From Rhodococcus opacus (lineage in GTDB: Bacteria > Actinomycetota > Actinomycetes > Mycobacteriales > Mycobacteriaceae): 64,000 nucleotides of DNA. This document shows, piece after piece, positions 27,607 to 36,489 of the stretch; positions within the stretch are counted from its first letter, which is position 1; the number at the start of each line of letters is the position of its first letter. The position numbers were made by a program, and so were the translations under genes. The notes below the pieces were generated by a model. That model did not search any database, was not told the DNA's origin, and saw only the letters and a list, made by a program, of their open reading frames with translations. The stretch spans positions 233,090 to 297,089 of the forward strand of contig NZ_JAAXPA010000009.1 of NCBI RefSeq assembly GCF_012396235.1. The letters run 5' to 3'.

Positions 27607-28878
27607 ATGGCAGCTGCGAACAAGGTTTTTGCAGCCAGGCTGGCCGGCCTGGTGGTGCTCGGCCCCGATGGGGAGTCGATCGGCCGCGTCCGGGACGTGG
27701 TGATCACCGCGCGCGTCGGCCGGCAGCAGCCGCGCGTCCTCGGACTGGTCATCGAATTGTTCACGCGCAAACGCATCTTCGTCCCGATGCTCCGCGTCAC
27801 CGCCATCGAACCGAGCTCGGTGACACTCACCACCGGCAACGTCAGTCTTCGCCGATTCCAGCAGCGGCCCGGCGAGGTGCTCGCCCTCGCCCAGGTGGCG
27901 GATTCCCACGTGCGCGTGGACGACCCGGAACTCGAGGAGCTGCGGGACGCCGACATCATCGTCGTCGATCTGGGCATCGAGCAGACCCGCACCCGGGACT
28001 GGGTGGTGTCGAAGGTCGCGGTGCGCGGGCACCGTGGCCGACTCGGTCGCCGCGCCGCCATGCACGTCGTCGAATGGCAGCACGTCCAGGGCCTCACGCA
28101 GACCGACCTGGCGATGCCCGGCCAGGGCGTCTCGGCGCTGCTCACGCAGTTCGAGGGCATGCGCGCGGCCGACGTCGCGAACGCGATGCGGCTCCTCCCG
28201 GAGAAACGCCGCCACGAACTCGCTCTCGCACTCGACGACGAACGCCTCGCCGACGTCGTCCAGGAACTGCCCTCCGACGACCAGACGGACCTGCTCATGC
28301 ACCTCGAGGTCGAGCGCGCCGCGGATGTCCTCGAGGCCATGGACCCCGATGACGCCGCCGACCTCCTCGGTGAGCTTCCCGAGACCGAGGCCGAATCGCT
28401 GCTGCAGCTGATGGACCCGCAGGACTCCGAGCCGGTCCGCCGGCTGCTCGAGCACTCCCCCGACACCGCGGGTGGTCTGATGACTCCGGAGCCGGTGGTC
28501 CTCACCGCGTCGACGACGGTCGCCGAGGCCCTGGCCCGCGCCCGGATCTCGGACGTCACCCCCGCCCTCGCGAGCATGGTGTTCGTCGTCCGCCCACCGA
28601 CCGCGACCCCGACCGGCCGCTACCTCGGCTGCGTGCACCTGCAGAAACTGCTGCGCGAGCCGCCCGCGAGCCTGGTCGGCGGACTGCTCGACACCGATAT
28701 GCCACGGCTGGCACCCGAGGATTCCCTGACGTCGGTGACCCGCTACTTCGCCACCTATAACCTGGTGTGCGGGCCGGTGGTCGACGACGAGGACCACCTG
28801 ATCGGTGCGGTCACCGTCGACGATGTCCTGGACCACCTCCTCCCCGAGGACTGGCGCGAAGAGGAGATCGACGGATGA
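27607..28878 (+). CDS. MgtE N-terminal/CBS-domain protein without a membrane channel
   Basis: 423 residues. An N-terminal PRC-barrel-like part (GLVVLGPDGESIGRVRDVVI) is followed by MgtE-N helical repeats (about 170-270: RLLPEKRRHELALALDDERLADVVQELPSDD) and two CBS motifs (PDTAGGLMTPEPVVL; then the MPRLAPEDSLTSVTRYFATYNL region). True MgtE has five C-terminal spans, which are absent. It may sense Mg2+ or nucleotides. Its stop overlaps the start of the DUF1003 membrane protein, which could be its membrane partner. Same pair as Rv1232c-Rv1231c. Confidence 0.85.
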   Translation: MAAANKVFAARLAGLVVLGPDGESIGRVRDVVITARVGRQQPRVLGLVIELFTRKRIFVPMLRVTAIEPSSVTLTTGNVSLRRFQQRPGEVLALAQVADSHVRVDDPELEELRDADIIVVDLGIEQTRTRDWVVSKVAVRGHRGRLGRRAAMHVVEWQHVQGLTQTDLAMPGQGVSALLTQFEGMRAADVANAMRLLPEKRRHELALALDDERLADVVQELPSDDQTDLLMHLEVERAADVLEAMDPDDAADLLGELPETEAESLLQLMDPQDSEPVRRLLEHSPDTAGGLMTPEPVVLTASTTVAEALARARISDVTPALASMVFVVRPPTATPTGRYLGCVHLQKLLREPPASLVGGLLDTDMPRLAPEDSLTSVTRYFATYNLVCGPVVDDEDHLIGAVTVDDVLDHLLPEDWREEEIDG

Positions 28879-29396
28879 GCGAGAAATCAGCCAGCGCAGC
28901 CGCCCGGAGCCTGTCCGACCGACAGCGCCTCGACACCCCGCGGGGTACCCGCCGCTTCCGGGTCACGTACGACGTGGAGGCCGTCGGCCGGGCCAGCGAG
29001 AACTTCGCCCGGTTCCTCGGCACGGGCCGCTACCTGATGATTCAGACGGTGGTCGTGATCGTCTGGATCATCATCAACGTCTTCGCCGTCCGATTGCAGT
29101 GGGACCCGTACCCGTTCATCCTGCTCAACCTGGCGTTCTCCACTCAGGCCGCCTACGCGGCGCCGCTGATCCTCTTGGCGCAGAACCGCCAGGAGAACCG
29201 CGACCGCGTCTCCCTCGAGGAGGACCGCTCGCGCGCCGAGCAGACGAAGGCGGACACCGAGTTCCTCGCACGGGAACTGGCGGCTCTGCGCATCGCGATC
29301 GGTGAGGTCGCCACCCGCGACTACCTGCGGCGCGAACTCGACGAGATCAAGTCGCTGCTGGGCGACGAGGAAGACACGCGTACCCGGCGCAAATGA
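28875..29396 (+). CDS. DUF1003 membrane protein
   Basis: 173 residues from an ATG overlapping the upstream TGA. Two spans at about residues 54-73 and 78-100 contain IIINVFAVRLQWDPYPFILLNLAFS, the DUF1003 signature region. A charged coiled-coil-like tail follows (from residue 105). Function unknown; coupling to the MgtE-like regulator suggests they act together. Confidence 0.85.
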   Translation: MSEKSASAAARSLSDRQRLDTPRGTRRFRVTYDVEAVGRASENFARFLGTGRYLMIQTVVVIVWIIINVFAVRLQWDPYPFILLNLAFSTQAAYAAPLILLAQNRQENRDRVSLEEDRSRAEQTKADTEFLARELAALRIAIGEVATRDYLRRELDEIKSLLGDEEDTRTRRK

Positions 29397-29512
29397 GGCT
29401 CGGCGAATCCCCGCAAACTCCGGCAGGGTCGATCACGTATATGTAACGTCAGCCACATCTTCTCGGATGTATGCGGTGTGCGAAAAGGAAGAGCACCGCA
29501 GGGGGTGATCGA

Positions 29513-30682
29513 GTGCGGATACGTGGACTGTTGACGGTGACTGCCCTGACAGTGGGCGCAGTTGCCACCCTCGGGTCCTCGACCGGCGGTTCTGCTGTCA
29601 GCGGCGCATCCGTCGGCACGAGTGCCGTCTCTTCCACCGGCGGGGCGACGACGCTCGGAGCAGCTTCGATCACGCCGGGAACCACGCCCCAGGCCGCGTA
29701 CTTCCCGCCGTCGGGAATCCTGGCGCCGACACCCCGGATCGCGCGGTCCCAGAGGGCAGCTCCCCCGCCGCCCGCGCCCGCGCCGCTGCCCGCGGTGACA
29801 AATCCCACATCTCCGATGTCGCCGTCCGGCACCGGGCTCATCGCCGCACCGGTGATCCTGAGCGCTCTGGGCATCCCGGAGATCGTGCTCAACGCGTACC
29901 GGTCCGCGGAACTCGAGATGATGGCGCAGGCCCCGAAGTGCGGTCTGCCGTGGCATCTGCTGGCCGGTATCGGCCGCATCGAATCAGGGCATGCCGGCGG
30001 CGGCCGGACCGACTCGGTCGGCACCACGCTCACCCCGATCCTGGGCCCCGTTCTCGACGGCCGGCTGGCCGGCAACGAGGTCATCCGAGACACCGACCGC
30101 GGCGCCACGGACGGCGACCCCGGGCACGATCGCGCCGTCGGACCGATGCAGTTCATTCCGTCCACGTGGGCCAAGTACGCGTCCGACGGCAACGCGGACG
30201 GCGTGGCCGATCCGAACAACGTGTTCGACGCGACGCTGGCGGCCGCCCGCTACCTCTGCTCGGGTGGTCTCGACCTCCGCGATCCGCTCCAGGAAACTCG
30301 CGCGGTCCTGCGGTACAACAACTCTGCCGCGTACGCCGCCAACGTCATCACCTGGTCGAACGCCTACAGGAACGGTGGAACTCCGACGCCGAGCCAGCTG
30401 TCGGAGTCGGCCTCGCCGTCGCCCGGGCGTCTCGCCGACGCCGCCGCGGCCGAATCGGACCTTCCACGCGATCTCGCGACCACCCCGCAGCCGTCCACGG
30501 ACGGCGCGGCCACTCCCGCGGCGCCCGCTCCGGCCCCGCCGATTCCTGGACTCCCGCCGCTGCCGCAACTGCCCTGCCTGATCTTCTGCCCGCCCGCCGA
30601 CCCCGGCGCCCCGGCATCCGTCACGCCCGGCCCGGTCGAGCCCGCCCCGGGCGCCCCTCCGGCCGACGCCGTTCCCCGATAG
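29513..30682 (+). CDS. Secreted lytic transglycosylase (SLT_2 type)
   Basis: 389 residues from GTG with GGGGGTGA upstream. Signal peptide, then a Pro/Ala linker, then the catalytic domain: GIGRIESGH (catalytic Glu), GPMQFIPSTWAKYASDGNADG, AARYLCSGG and VLRYNNSAAYA. A low-complexity Pro/Ala tail follows. It cleaves peptidoglycan glycan strands to 1,6-anhydromuramyl ends. Paralogue of the next gene and related to Rv1230c. Confidence 0.88.
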   Translation: MRIRGLLTVTALTVGAVATLGSSTGGSAVSGASVGTSAVSSTGGATTLGAASITPGTTPQAAYFPPSGILAPTPRIARSQRAAPPPPAPAPLPAVTNPTSPMSPSGTGLIAAPVILSALGIPEIVLNAYRSAELEMMAQAPKCGLPWHLLAGIGRIESGHAGGGRTDSVGTTLTPILGPVLDGRLAGNEVIRDTDRGATDGDPGHDRAVGPMQFIPSTWAKYASDGNADGVADPNNVFDATLAAARYLCSGGLDLRDPLQETRAVLRYNNSAAYAANVITWSNAYRNGGTPTPSQLSESASPSPGRLADAAAAESDLPRDLATTPQPSTDGAATPAAPAPAPPIPGLPPLPQLPCLIFCPPADPGAPASVTPGPVEPAPGAPPADAVPR

Positions 30683-30692
30683 TCACCCCCGC

Positions 30693-30730
30693 CTCCGCCG
30701 CGCGCTCTGCTTGCAGGGCGCGCGGCGGAG
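30693..30730 (+). terminator. Rho-independent-like hairpin after first transglycosylase
   Basis: Perfect 13-bp stem, CTCCGCCGCGCGC (30693-30705) with GCGCGCGGCGGAG (30718-30730), loop of 12. No T-run, as often in high-GC actinobacteria. Confidence 0.75.
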
Positions 30731-30976
30731 TGTTCGGGTGTCCGGGTTCCTGACGGCACGACCGCCCGCTCCGTCCGACAACCTTGAGGCCCCTCGACGT
30801 CCTGGCGTGACCTTGCCGTGTTCGTTACGCTCGCTCACGTGCCTTCGGAGTAACGGAACCGTGCGATACAAGTCCGTTTGATCACGGTTGGATAACGGAA
30901 GCGTATCGAATCAGGTAGCCTCGATCCGGTCAGTTGAACGGAACACCCCGAGACGGGGGTCGCAGGAGGCAATCGA

Positions 30977-31855
30977 GTGGGTCGGCACAACAAGAAGACG
31001 GACTCCCATATCCGCCGCAATTCGGTCATCGCGCTTACCGGACTCGTCCCCATCGGACTGATCACCGCAGCCAACACGGCCGGCGCCGCACCCAAGGTCC
31101 CTTTCCTTTCCACGAGCTCCTCGTCGGAGGTCGCCGACGTCGCCCAGGAGGCGACTGACACCGCACCCGAGGCCGCGGAAGCCGTCACCCCCATGGCCGA
31201 GACGGCCGCCGAGGCCGCACCGGCAGCCGAAGCAGCGCCCGCTGCGCCGGCGCTCGCACCCGTCCAGGCCACCCCTCCCCTTCCGGCGAGCATCGCCCAG
31301 GGCGCGCTCGGCATCCCGGCCATCAGCGTCTCGGCGTACCAGAACGCCGAACGCATCCTCGCGGTCGAACAGCCGGGTTGCGGCATGTACTGGACGCTCA
31401 TCGCCGGAATCGGCCGCGTCGAGTCCACCCACGCCTACGACGGCAAGGCGGACGACAAGGGCAACATGCTCAAGCCCGTCCTCGGCCCCGTCCTCGACGG
31501 CACCCTCGGCGGCAACGCCGTGATCCGCGACACCGACGGGGGCAAGTTGGACGGCGACGCCAACTACGACCGCGCCGTCGGACCCACCCAGTTCCTCCCC
31601 GAGACGTGGAATCGTTATGCGGGCGACGGCAACGGCGACGGCGTCGCCGATCCGCAGAACCTCTTCGACTCCGCGCTGACCACCGGAAAGTACCTGTGCG
31701 ACGGCGGATTGAACGTCAAGGATCCGATTCAGGCCGCCAAGGCCGTGCACCGATACAACAACTCCGCCGCCTACGTGGCCAACGTGCTCGCATGGTCCGC
31801 CGGCTACTCCAGCGGAATCATCCCGGCGGCCGCGGACCTGCCGCGCATCCACTGA
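30977..31855 (+). CDS. Secreted lytic transglycosylase (second paralogue)
   Basis: 292 residues from GTG with CAGGAGG upstream. Signal-anchor or signal peptide at about residues 18-38 (IALTGLVPIGLITAANTAGA), an Ala/Glu-rich linker, then the same catalytic domain as the upstream gene: GIGRVESTHA, GPTQFLPETWNRYAGDGNGDG, GKYLCDGG and AVHRYNNSAAYV. It lacks the long C-terminal tail of its neighbour. Likely peptidoglycan remodelling during growth or division. The 290-nt gap upstream carries repeated TAACG words. Confidence 0.88.
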   Translation: MGRHNKKTDSHIRRNSVIALTGLVPIGLITAANTAGAAPKVPFLSTSSSSEVADVAQEATDTAPEAAEAVTPMAETAAEAAPAAEAAPAAPALAPVQATPPLPASIAQGALGIPAISVSAYQNAERILAVEQPGCGMYWTLIAGIGRVESTHAYDGKADDKGNMLKPVLGPVLDGTLGGNAVIRDTDGGKLDGDANYDRAVGPTQFLPETWNRYAGDGNGDGVADPQNLFDSALTTGKYLCDGGLNVKDPIQAAKAVHRYNNSAAYVANVLAWSAGYSSGIIPAAADLPRIH

Positions 31856-31878
31856 GCGCACATCCTTACCATTGAGTC

Positions 31879-33015
31879 ATGCCAGTCCTGAGCGAGTCCG
31901 CTGTACGTAGCGCCCTGGCGCGCGTCCAGGATCCCGAGATCCGGAAACCGATCACCGAACTCGGGATGGTCAAGAGCGTCGACATCGCGGCCGACGACAG
32001 CGTCGACATCGCGATCTACCTGACCACCGCGGGCTGTCCGATGCGGACCGAGATCAGCGACCGGGTCACCAAGGCCGTGGCGGACGTCCCCGGTGTCGGT
32101 GCGATCCGCGTCGAACTCGACGTGATGAGCGACGAGCAGCGCACCGAACTCCGCAAGTCGCTGCGCGGAGACTCGGCCGAGCCCGTCATCCCGTTCGCCC
32201 AGCCCGGCTCGCTGACCCGCGTCTATGCGGTCGCGTCCGGCAAGGGCGGTGTCGGCAAGTCCAGCGTCACCGTCAACCTGGCCGCCGCACTCGCGGCCCG
32301 CGGACTGTCGGTGGGCGTGCTCGACGCCGACATCTACGGACACTCCGTTCCCCGCATGCTCGGCACCGACGCCAAGCCCACGCAGGTGGAACGCATGATC
32401 ATGCCGCCCGTCGCGCACGACGTGAAGATGATCTCGATCGCCCAGTTCACCCAGGGCAACACCCCGGTCGTGTGGCGTGGGCCGATGCTGCACCGCGCGC
32501 TGCAGCAGTTCCTCGCCGACGTCTTCTGGGGCGACCTGGACGTTCTGCTGCTCGATCTGCCGCCCGGCACCGGCGACGTCGCCATCTCCGTCGCACAGCT
32601 GATCCCCGGTGCGGAAATCCTCGTCGTCACGACCCCGCAGCAGGCGGCCGCCGAGGTGGCCGAGCGCGCAGGCGCCATCGCACTGCAGACCCGTCAGCGG
32701 ATCGTCGGAGTCGTCGAGAACATGTCCTGGATGGACTTGCCCGACGGCAGCCGGATGGACATCTTCGGGTCCGGCGGCGGGCAGGCCGTCGCCGACCGAC
32801 TGACGAAGGCCGTGGGCGCGAAGGTGCCGCTGCTGGGGCAGATCCCGCTCGAGCAGGCGGTCCGTGAAGGCGGCGACGGCGGTGTTCCCATCGTTCTCGG
32901 CCACCCGGATTCGCCGGCCGCGACGGCACTCCGCGACATCGCCGACAAGCTGGCCGTCCGCAAGCGTGGACTCGCCGGAATGTCGCTGGGGATCGACACC
33001 ACCCGCCACCTCTAG
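31879..33015 (+). CDS. mrp: Mrp/NBP35-type Fe-S cluster carrier ATPase
   Basis: 378 residues. An N-terminal MIP18/DUF59 domain (about 1-95: VRSALARVQDPEIRKPITELGM, TTAGCPMR) precedes the deviant Walker A SGKGGVGKSS starting near residue 121. Later motifs LDADIYGHSVPRMLG, DVLLLDLPPGTGD and VVENMSWM are typical of ApbC/Mrp. It holds and transfers Fe-S clusters in the cytoplasm. The usual CxxC near the C-terminus is not obvious. Confidence 0.92.
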   Translation: MPVLSESAVRSALARVQDPEIRKPITELGMVKSVDIAADDSVDIAIYLTTAGCPMRTEISDRVTKAVADVPGVGAIRVELDVMSDEQRTELRKSLRGDSAEPVIPFAQPGSLTRVYAVASGKGGVGKSSVTVNLAAALAARGLSVGVLDADIYGHSVPRMLGTDAKPTQVERMIMPPVAHDVKMISIAQFTQGNTPVVWRGPMLHRALQQFLADVFWGDLDVLLLDLPPGTGDVAISVAQLIPGAEILVVTTPQQAAAEVAERAGAIALQTRQRIVGVVENMSWMDLPDGSRMDIFGSGGGQAVADRLTKAVGAKVPLLGQIPLEQAVREGGDGGVPIVLGHPDSPAATALRDIADKLAVRKRGLAGMSLGIDTTRHL

Positions 33016-33024
33016 GCGCTGCGC

Positions 33025-33072
33025 GCTCGTGCGCCTTTCTGGTTGCTGGAACAACCGGAAAGGCGCACGAGC
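33025..33072. terminator. Bidirectional terminator between mrp and tatB
   Basis: Arms 33025-33045 and 33052-33072 form a 21-bp stem with one G-T pair and a 6-nt loop. CTTTC on one side and GAAAG on the other give short U-rich parts to both transcripts. It lies exactly between convergent genes. Confidence 0.85.
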
Positions 33073-33081
33073 CCGGAGGGC

Positions 33082-33507
33082 CTATGTTGCGTCGAGGTCG
33101 ATCGGGGGGCGCTCGCCTGCCGCGAGCGGCTTGCTCTGCGGTGGAGTGGGCGCCGACGGATCGGCGCTGACGGCCTTCGTTCCCGGCTTGTCGAACGACA
33201 CCGAACTCGGCTTGTCGAAGTTGCCGGTGAGAATCGAATCGTCACCGTCGAGCAGGTGTTTGGTGATGACCGCGCGCGGTGTCATGCCGCGCAGCTGATT
33301 GAGGTCCGACAGCGGCTTGCGCAGATCCTCGAACTCCGGACCGAGCTCGTCCTTGAGCTGCTGGCTGGCGCCGCTCGCATACTCACGGACCTGCCTCAGT
33401 GATTTCGTTACCCAGCTGACCGCACCCGGAAGCCGCTCGGGTCCCAAGATGACCAGAGCCGCGACGAGGAGGACCATGAACTCGCCCCAACCAATGTTGC
33501 CGAACAC
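33082..33507 (-). CDS. tatB: Sec-independent translocase subunit TatB
   Basis: 141 residues from GTG. One N-terminal span (residues 1-21) with the Tat hinge [11 protein letters not shown], an amphipathic helix ([17 protein letters not shown]) and a disordered acidic tail. TatB receives twin-arginine precursors with TatC. Position next to htrA-rseA-sigE matches Rv1224. tatC is not nearby, as usual in mycobacteria. Confidence 0.92.
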   Translation of the reverse strand: MFGNIGWGEFMVLLVAALVILGPERLPGAVSWVTKSLRQVREYASGASQQLKDELGPEFEDLRKPLSDLNQLRGMTPRAVITKHLLDGDDSILTGNFDKPSSVSFDKPGTKAVSADPSAPTPPQSKPLAAGERPPIDLDAT

Positions 33508-33576
33508 GTGGTCAGCCTACTGTGCGGTGAGGGTGTGTGCCCAGGTGACGGAGCGATCTCACAGCAACCATTCGAG

Positions 33577-35100
33577 TCAGTCGGAGGCCGGGGTCACGTC
33601 GACATCGACGAGTCGGCCCTCGCGGATCAGCTGAACCCGGACGGGTTCGCCGATCTTCTGCAGGTTGACGGCGACGACCAGTTCGTCGGCGCTCGTGACC
33701 GTGCGGTCGCCGACCTTGACGATCACATCGTTCTCGATGATCCCGGCCCGCGCGGCCGGGCTGTCAGAGCGGACATTGGCCACCTGGGCACCGCTGGTGT
33801 TGTCGTTGACGACGGTGCGGGCGTTGACGCCGATGTCCGGGTGGTGCATCCGGCCGTCCCGGATGAGGGTCTGAGCGACCGTCGTGACGTCGTCGATGGG
33901 AATCGCGAAGCCGAGACCCACCGAGCCGCCGGACTCACTGAGCATGGCGGTGTTGATGCCGATCACCCGGCCGGTGTCGTCGACGAGCGCGCCGCCCGAG
34001 TTGCCGTGGTTGATGGCGGCGTCGGTCTGGACGGCGTCGATGACGGCGTTCGTGTCGGAGCCCTCGCCGGACAGTCGCATCGGACGGTGCAGGGCGCTGA
34101 CAATTCCGCGGGTGACGGTCTTGCTGAGCCCGAGGGGCGATCCGACCGCGACGACGTCCTCACCGACCTGCACGTCGCCGGACTTGCCGAGTTCCGCGAC
34201 CGTCAGGTTGTCGGCGGAAACCTTGAGTACGGCCAGGTCGGTCTTGATGTCGCGACCGACGATCTGGGCCTCGGCCTTGGTCCCGTCCGAGAAGATCACC
34301 TGGATCTTGCCGCCGTCGGGGGCGGTGGCCGCGGCGGAGATGACGTGATTGTTGGTGACGATGTAGCCGGCGCCGTCGATGACGACACCGGAACCGGTGC
34401 TGCCCTGGTCGCCGACCGCCACCTGGATGGAGACGACGGCAGGCAGCACGGCGTCCGCGACTTGCGCGACGGGCGACTGGCCGAGGTCTTCCTCGCCGCC
34501 ACCCTGGACGAGGGTGACGCTCTGGCTGGTGAGCGAGCTGCGATCGGCGGTGATCACGGCGGCGAGGAGGCCACCGACCAGACCGATCGCGAGCACGATT
34601 CCGCCGAGCGCGACGAGGGCCTTCGGCGCCACCTTGCCGCCGAACAGGACCTCGCGGGCGCTGAGCGCGGGAGCGGGCGGGCGCGAATGTTCTTCGGCGT
34701 GCAGCGCCGGGGAGCCGAGCTCGACGCCCGCATCGGGATCTCGCCAGGGGTCGGCGGGCGGTGCCTCGCCCGCCGGGGTCGCGGGCTTCCGGTGAGGATC
34801 ACGCTGAATGGTGTCGACCTCGCCGTCCGGCCGGCCGAACGCCTCCGCCAGCACGGGGTCGGGGGCACCGACCTTCACCGGGGGTTCGCTCTCACGCCGG
34901 GCATCCGACGGGGCGAAGGAACCGGTGACGCCACCCGGTCGGCCGAACGCGCGGCTGGACGCTGCGTCGATCTGCGGGCGGTAGACGGGCCTCGGATCGA
35001 GCCGTGGGGCGTCCGCCGGGCGGAGCGTGCCCGCCTCGTCCGCCACGGGATCGTCGGGTGCCGTCGTATCGGAACCCGGAGTCTTGTAATCCGCCGTCAC
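33577..35100 (-). CDS. htrA: HtrA-family membrane serine protease with PDZ domain
   Basis: 507 residues from GTG. A long Pro-rich cytoplasmic segment (1-165), one span (about 167-190: LVALGGIVLAIGLVGGLL), then the trypsin-like domain with catalytic His (TNNHVISAA), Asp (TDLAVLKV) and Ser (GNSGGAL), and a C-terminal PDZ domain (GARAARAGIIENDVI-like PAARAGIIENDVIVKVG). It degrades misfolded envelope proteins and in mycobacteria is part of the SigE circuit. It lies downstream of sigE-rseA with a 94-nt gap. Confidence 0.93.
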   Translation of the reverse strand: MTADYKTPGSDTTAPDDPVADEAGTLRPADAPRLDPRPVYRPQIDAASSRAFGRPGGVTGSFAPSDARRESEPPVKVGAPDPVLAEAFGRPDGEVDTIQRDPHRKPATPAGEAPPADPWRDPDAGVELGSPALHAEEHSRPPAPALSAREVLFGGKVAPKALVALGGIVLAIGLVGGLLAAVITADRSSLTSQSVTLVQGGGEEDLGQSPVAQVADAVLPAVVSIQVAVGDQGSTGSGVVIDGAGYIVTNNHVISAAATAPDGGKIQVIFSDGTKAEAQIVGRDIKTDLAVLKVSADNLTVAELGKSGDVQVGEDVVAVGSPLGLSKTVTRGIVSALHRPMRLSGEGSDTNAVIDAVQTDAAINHGNSGGALVDDTGRVIGINTAMLSESGGSVGLGFAIPIDDVTTVAQTLIRDGRMHHPDIGVNARTVVNDNTSGAQVANVRSDSPAARAGIIENDVIVKVGDRTVTSADELVVAVNLQKIGEPVRVQLIREGRLVDVDVTPASD

Positions 35101-35194
35101 GCTGTCGTGTCCCCCTCGTGTGCGTCAGTCACGCGCCCCAGTATCACCGATGCCTCGCTCAGCGCGGACACCGCCGTCGTCGGTCCGGATGCGC

Positions 35195-35557
35195 TCAACG
35201 GCGCCGGCGCCGGGACCAGATCCGGCTCGTGATCGAGTACGCGCTCGTGACCGGCGAATCCGGGGAGTGGGAGTCGAACGGGGACTTGTCGGCGGGATCG
35301 CCCTGGTTGCAACTGGGGATCTGGCTCAGCAGACCCAGGAGACCGGAGGGCATGGCGACGTCGCCGCTGCGGCGCAGGGCACGCCGAGCCTGCTGCTGGG
35401 AGTCCACCTCGAACGCGCACTCGGGGCAGATCGACAGGTGGTGGGCGGCGCGCAGATAAGCGGACATCCGGAGCTCACCGTCGACGTAGGCGGCGATCGC
35501 CTCACTCGCCAGGTGTTCGGTGGAGCCAAACTGGCGAGGTACACGCCCCTGCGTCAT
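35195..35557 (-). CDS. rseA: Zinc-associated anti-sigma factor RseA
   Basis: 120 residues. CCAGGAGG precedes the ATG at 35557, which selects this start over a longer frame inside sigE. The ZAS motif is HLSICPEC (H-x3-C-x2-C). There is no membrane span, so it is a soluble anti-sigma factor that holds SigE. The tail after residue 75 is low complexity and ends in a run of Arg. Starts 16 nt after sigE. Confidence 0.88.
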   Translation of the reverse strand: MTQGRVPRQFGSTEHLASEAIAAYVDGELRMSAYLRAAHHLSICPECAFEVDSQQQARRALRRSGDVAMPSGLLGLLSQIPSCNQGDPADKSPFDSHSPDSPVTSAYSITSRIWSRRRRR

Positions 35558-35573
35558 TCGTCCCTCCTGGTAA

Positions 35574-36206
35574 CTACCCGACGCCGATCTGATCGGAGTC
35601 AACCTTTCCGTTCACAGCCAGATGCTCACGCAGAGCCTGCCTGCCGCGGTGGATGCGACTACGCACGGTTCCGAGCTTGACACCCAGTGTGGCACCGATC
35701 TCCTCGTAGGACAGTCCTTCGATGTCACACAGCACGACCGCGGCGCGAAACTCCGGGGCCAACGAATCGAGCGCTGCCTGCAGATCCGCGTCCAGGCGGG
35801 CGTCGTGGTAGATCTCCTCGGGGTTCGGCCCGTCGGCCGGGACACGATCGTAGTCCTCCGGGAGCGCTTCCATGCGGATGCGGTTACGACGGCGGACCAT
35901 GTCGAGGAAGAGGTTGGTGGTGATGCGGTGCAGCCAGCCCTCGAACGTGCCGGGCTGGTAGTCGGACAGGGACCGGAACACGCGGATGAACGTGTCCTGA
36001 GTGAGGTCCTCGGCGTCCTGCGCGTCGCCCGACAGCCGGTAGGCCAGTCGGTAGACTCGGTCGCCGTGCTCGCGGACGAGTTCGTCCCAGGACGGCATGG
36101 CGGACTTCTCGCCTGTGGCATCGAACACAGCCGTGCCCGTCAGCTCGGCGTCCGACAGCTGCTCGTCGGTGTTTCTCTCGTCTGGAGCCATCGTGTGGTT
36201 GCTCAT
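35574..36206 (-). CDS. sigE: ECF RNA polymerase sigma factor SigE
   Basis: 210 residues. Region 2 includes [22 protein letters not shown] and [17 protein letters not shown]; region 4 has [24 protein letters not shown]. It directs envelope and heat/oxidative-stress transcription. With rseA and htrA downstream the assignment to the SigE branch is firm. An autoregulatory promoter is seen upstream. Confidence 0.94.
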   Translation of the reverse strand: MSNHTMAPDERNTDEQLSDAELTGTAVFDATGEKSAMPSWDELVREHGDRVYRLAYRLSGDAQDAEDLTQDTFIRVFRSLSDYQPGTFEGWLHRITTNLFLDMVRRRNRIRMEALPEDYDRVPADGPNPEEIYHDARLDADLQAALDSLAPEFRAAVVLCDIEGLSYEEIGATLGVKLGTVRSRIHRGRQALREHLAVNGKVDSDQIGVG

Positions 36207-36264
36207 CGAGTTAAGTGGATCCTCCTACTCAGGACCGCAGATCACTGAACGTGGTATAGGCGTC

Positions 36265-36291
36265 AACTCCCGAGGGCCGGGATTTGTTCCC
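36265..36291 (-). promoter_or_regulatory. SigE-type promoter upstream of sigE
   Basis: On the minus strand GGGAAC (36291-36286) is followed 18 nt later by GTT (36267-36265). This matches the ECF SigE/SigH-type consensus GGAAC and GTT. Its place about 60 nt before the sigE start suggests autoregulation. No experimental support here. Confidence 0.55.
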
Positions 36292-36489
36292 GGATTCTCG
36301 GACTTTCCTCCGTCGTCGTGATCTCCCCGCCGGGCGGTCTTCGGATCTGGCGTTGGACATACTCTTTCCCATCGCGATATGTGTGCGGTGTGAGCAAGCT
36401 GAGGTATTCCTGAGAATCGCGGCCGGGCAGGTCGCGGCATCGTTGTCGAGCGCGCCTCGCAGCGGCGACGACGAGACCCCGATAGCCTC

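Noticed and set aside
33508..35232. 574-codon open frame opposite htrA
   Set aside because: Shadow frame of the htrA codons (Asp/Gly/Val-rich), no motif, while htrA has all catalytic motifs.
35260..35300. tRNA-like GTCGAAC word
   Set aside because: No acceptor stem or cloverleaf around it; it lies within rseA.
35195..35602. Longer RseA starting inside sigE
   Set aside because: The strong AGGAGG is placed for the ATG at 35557, not for the earlier codon.
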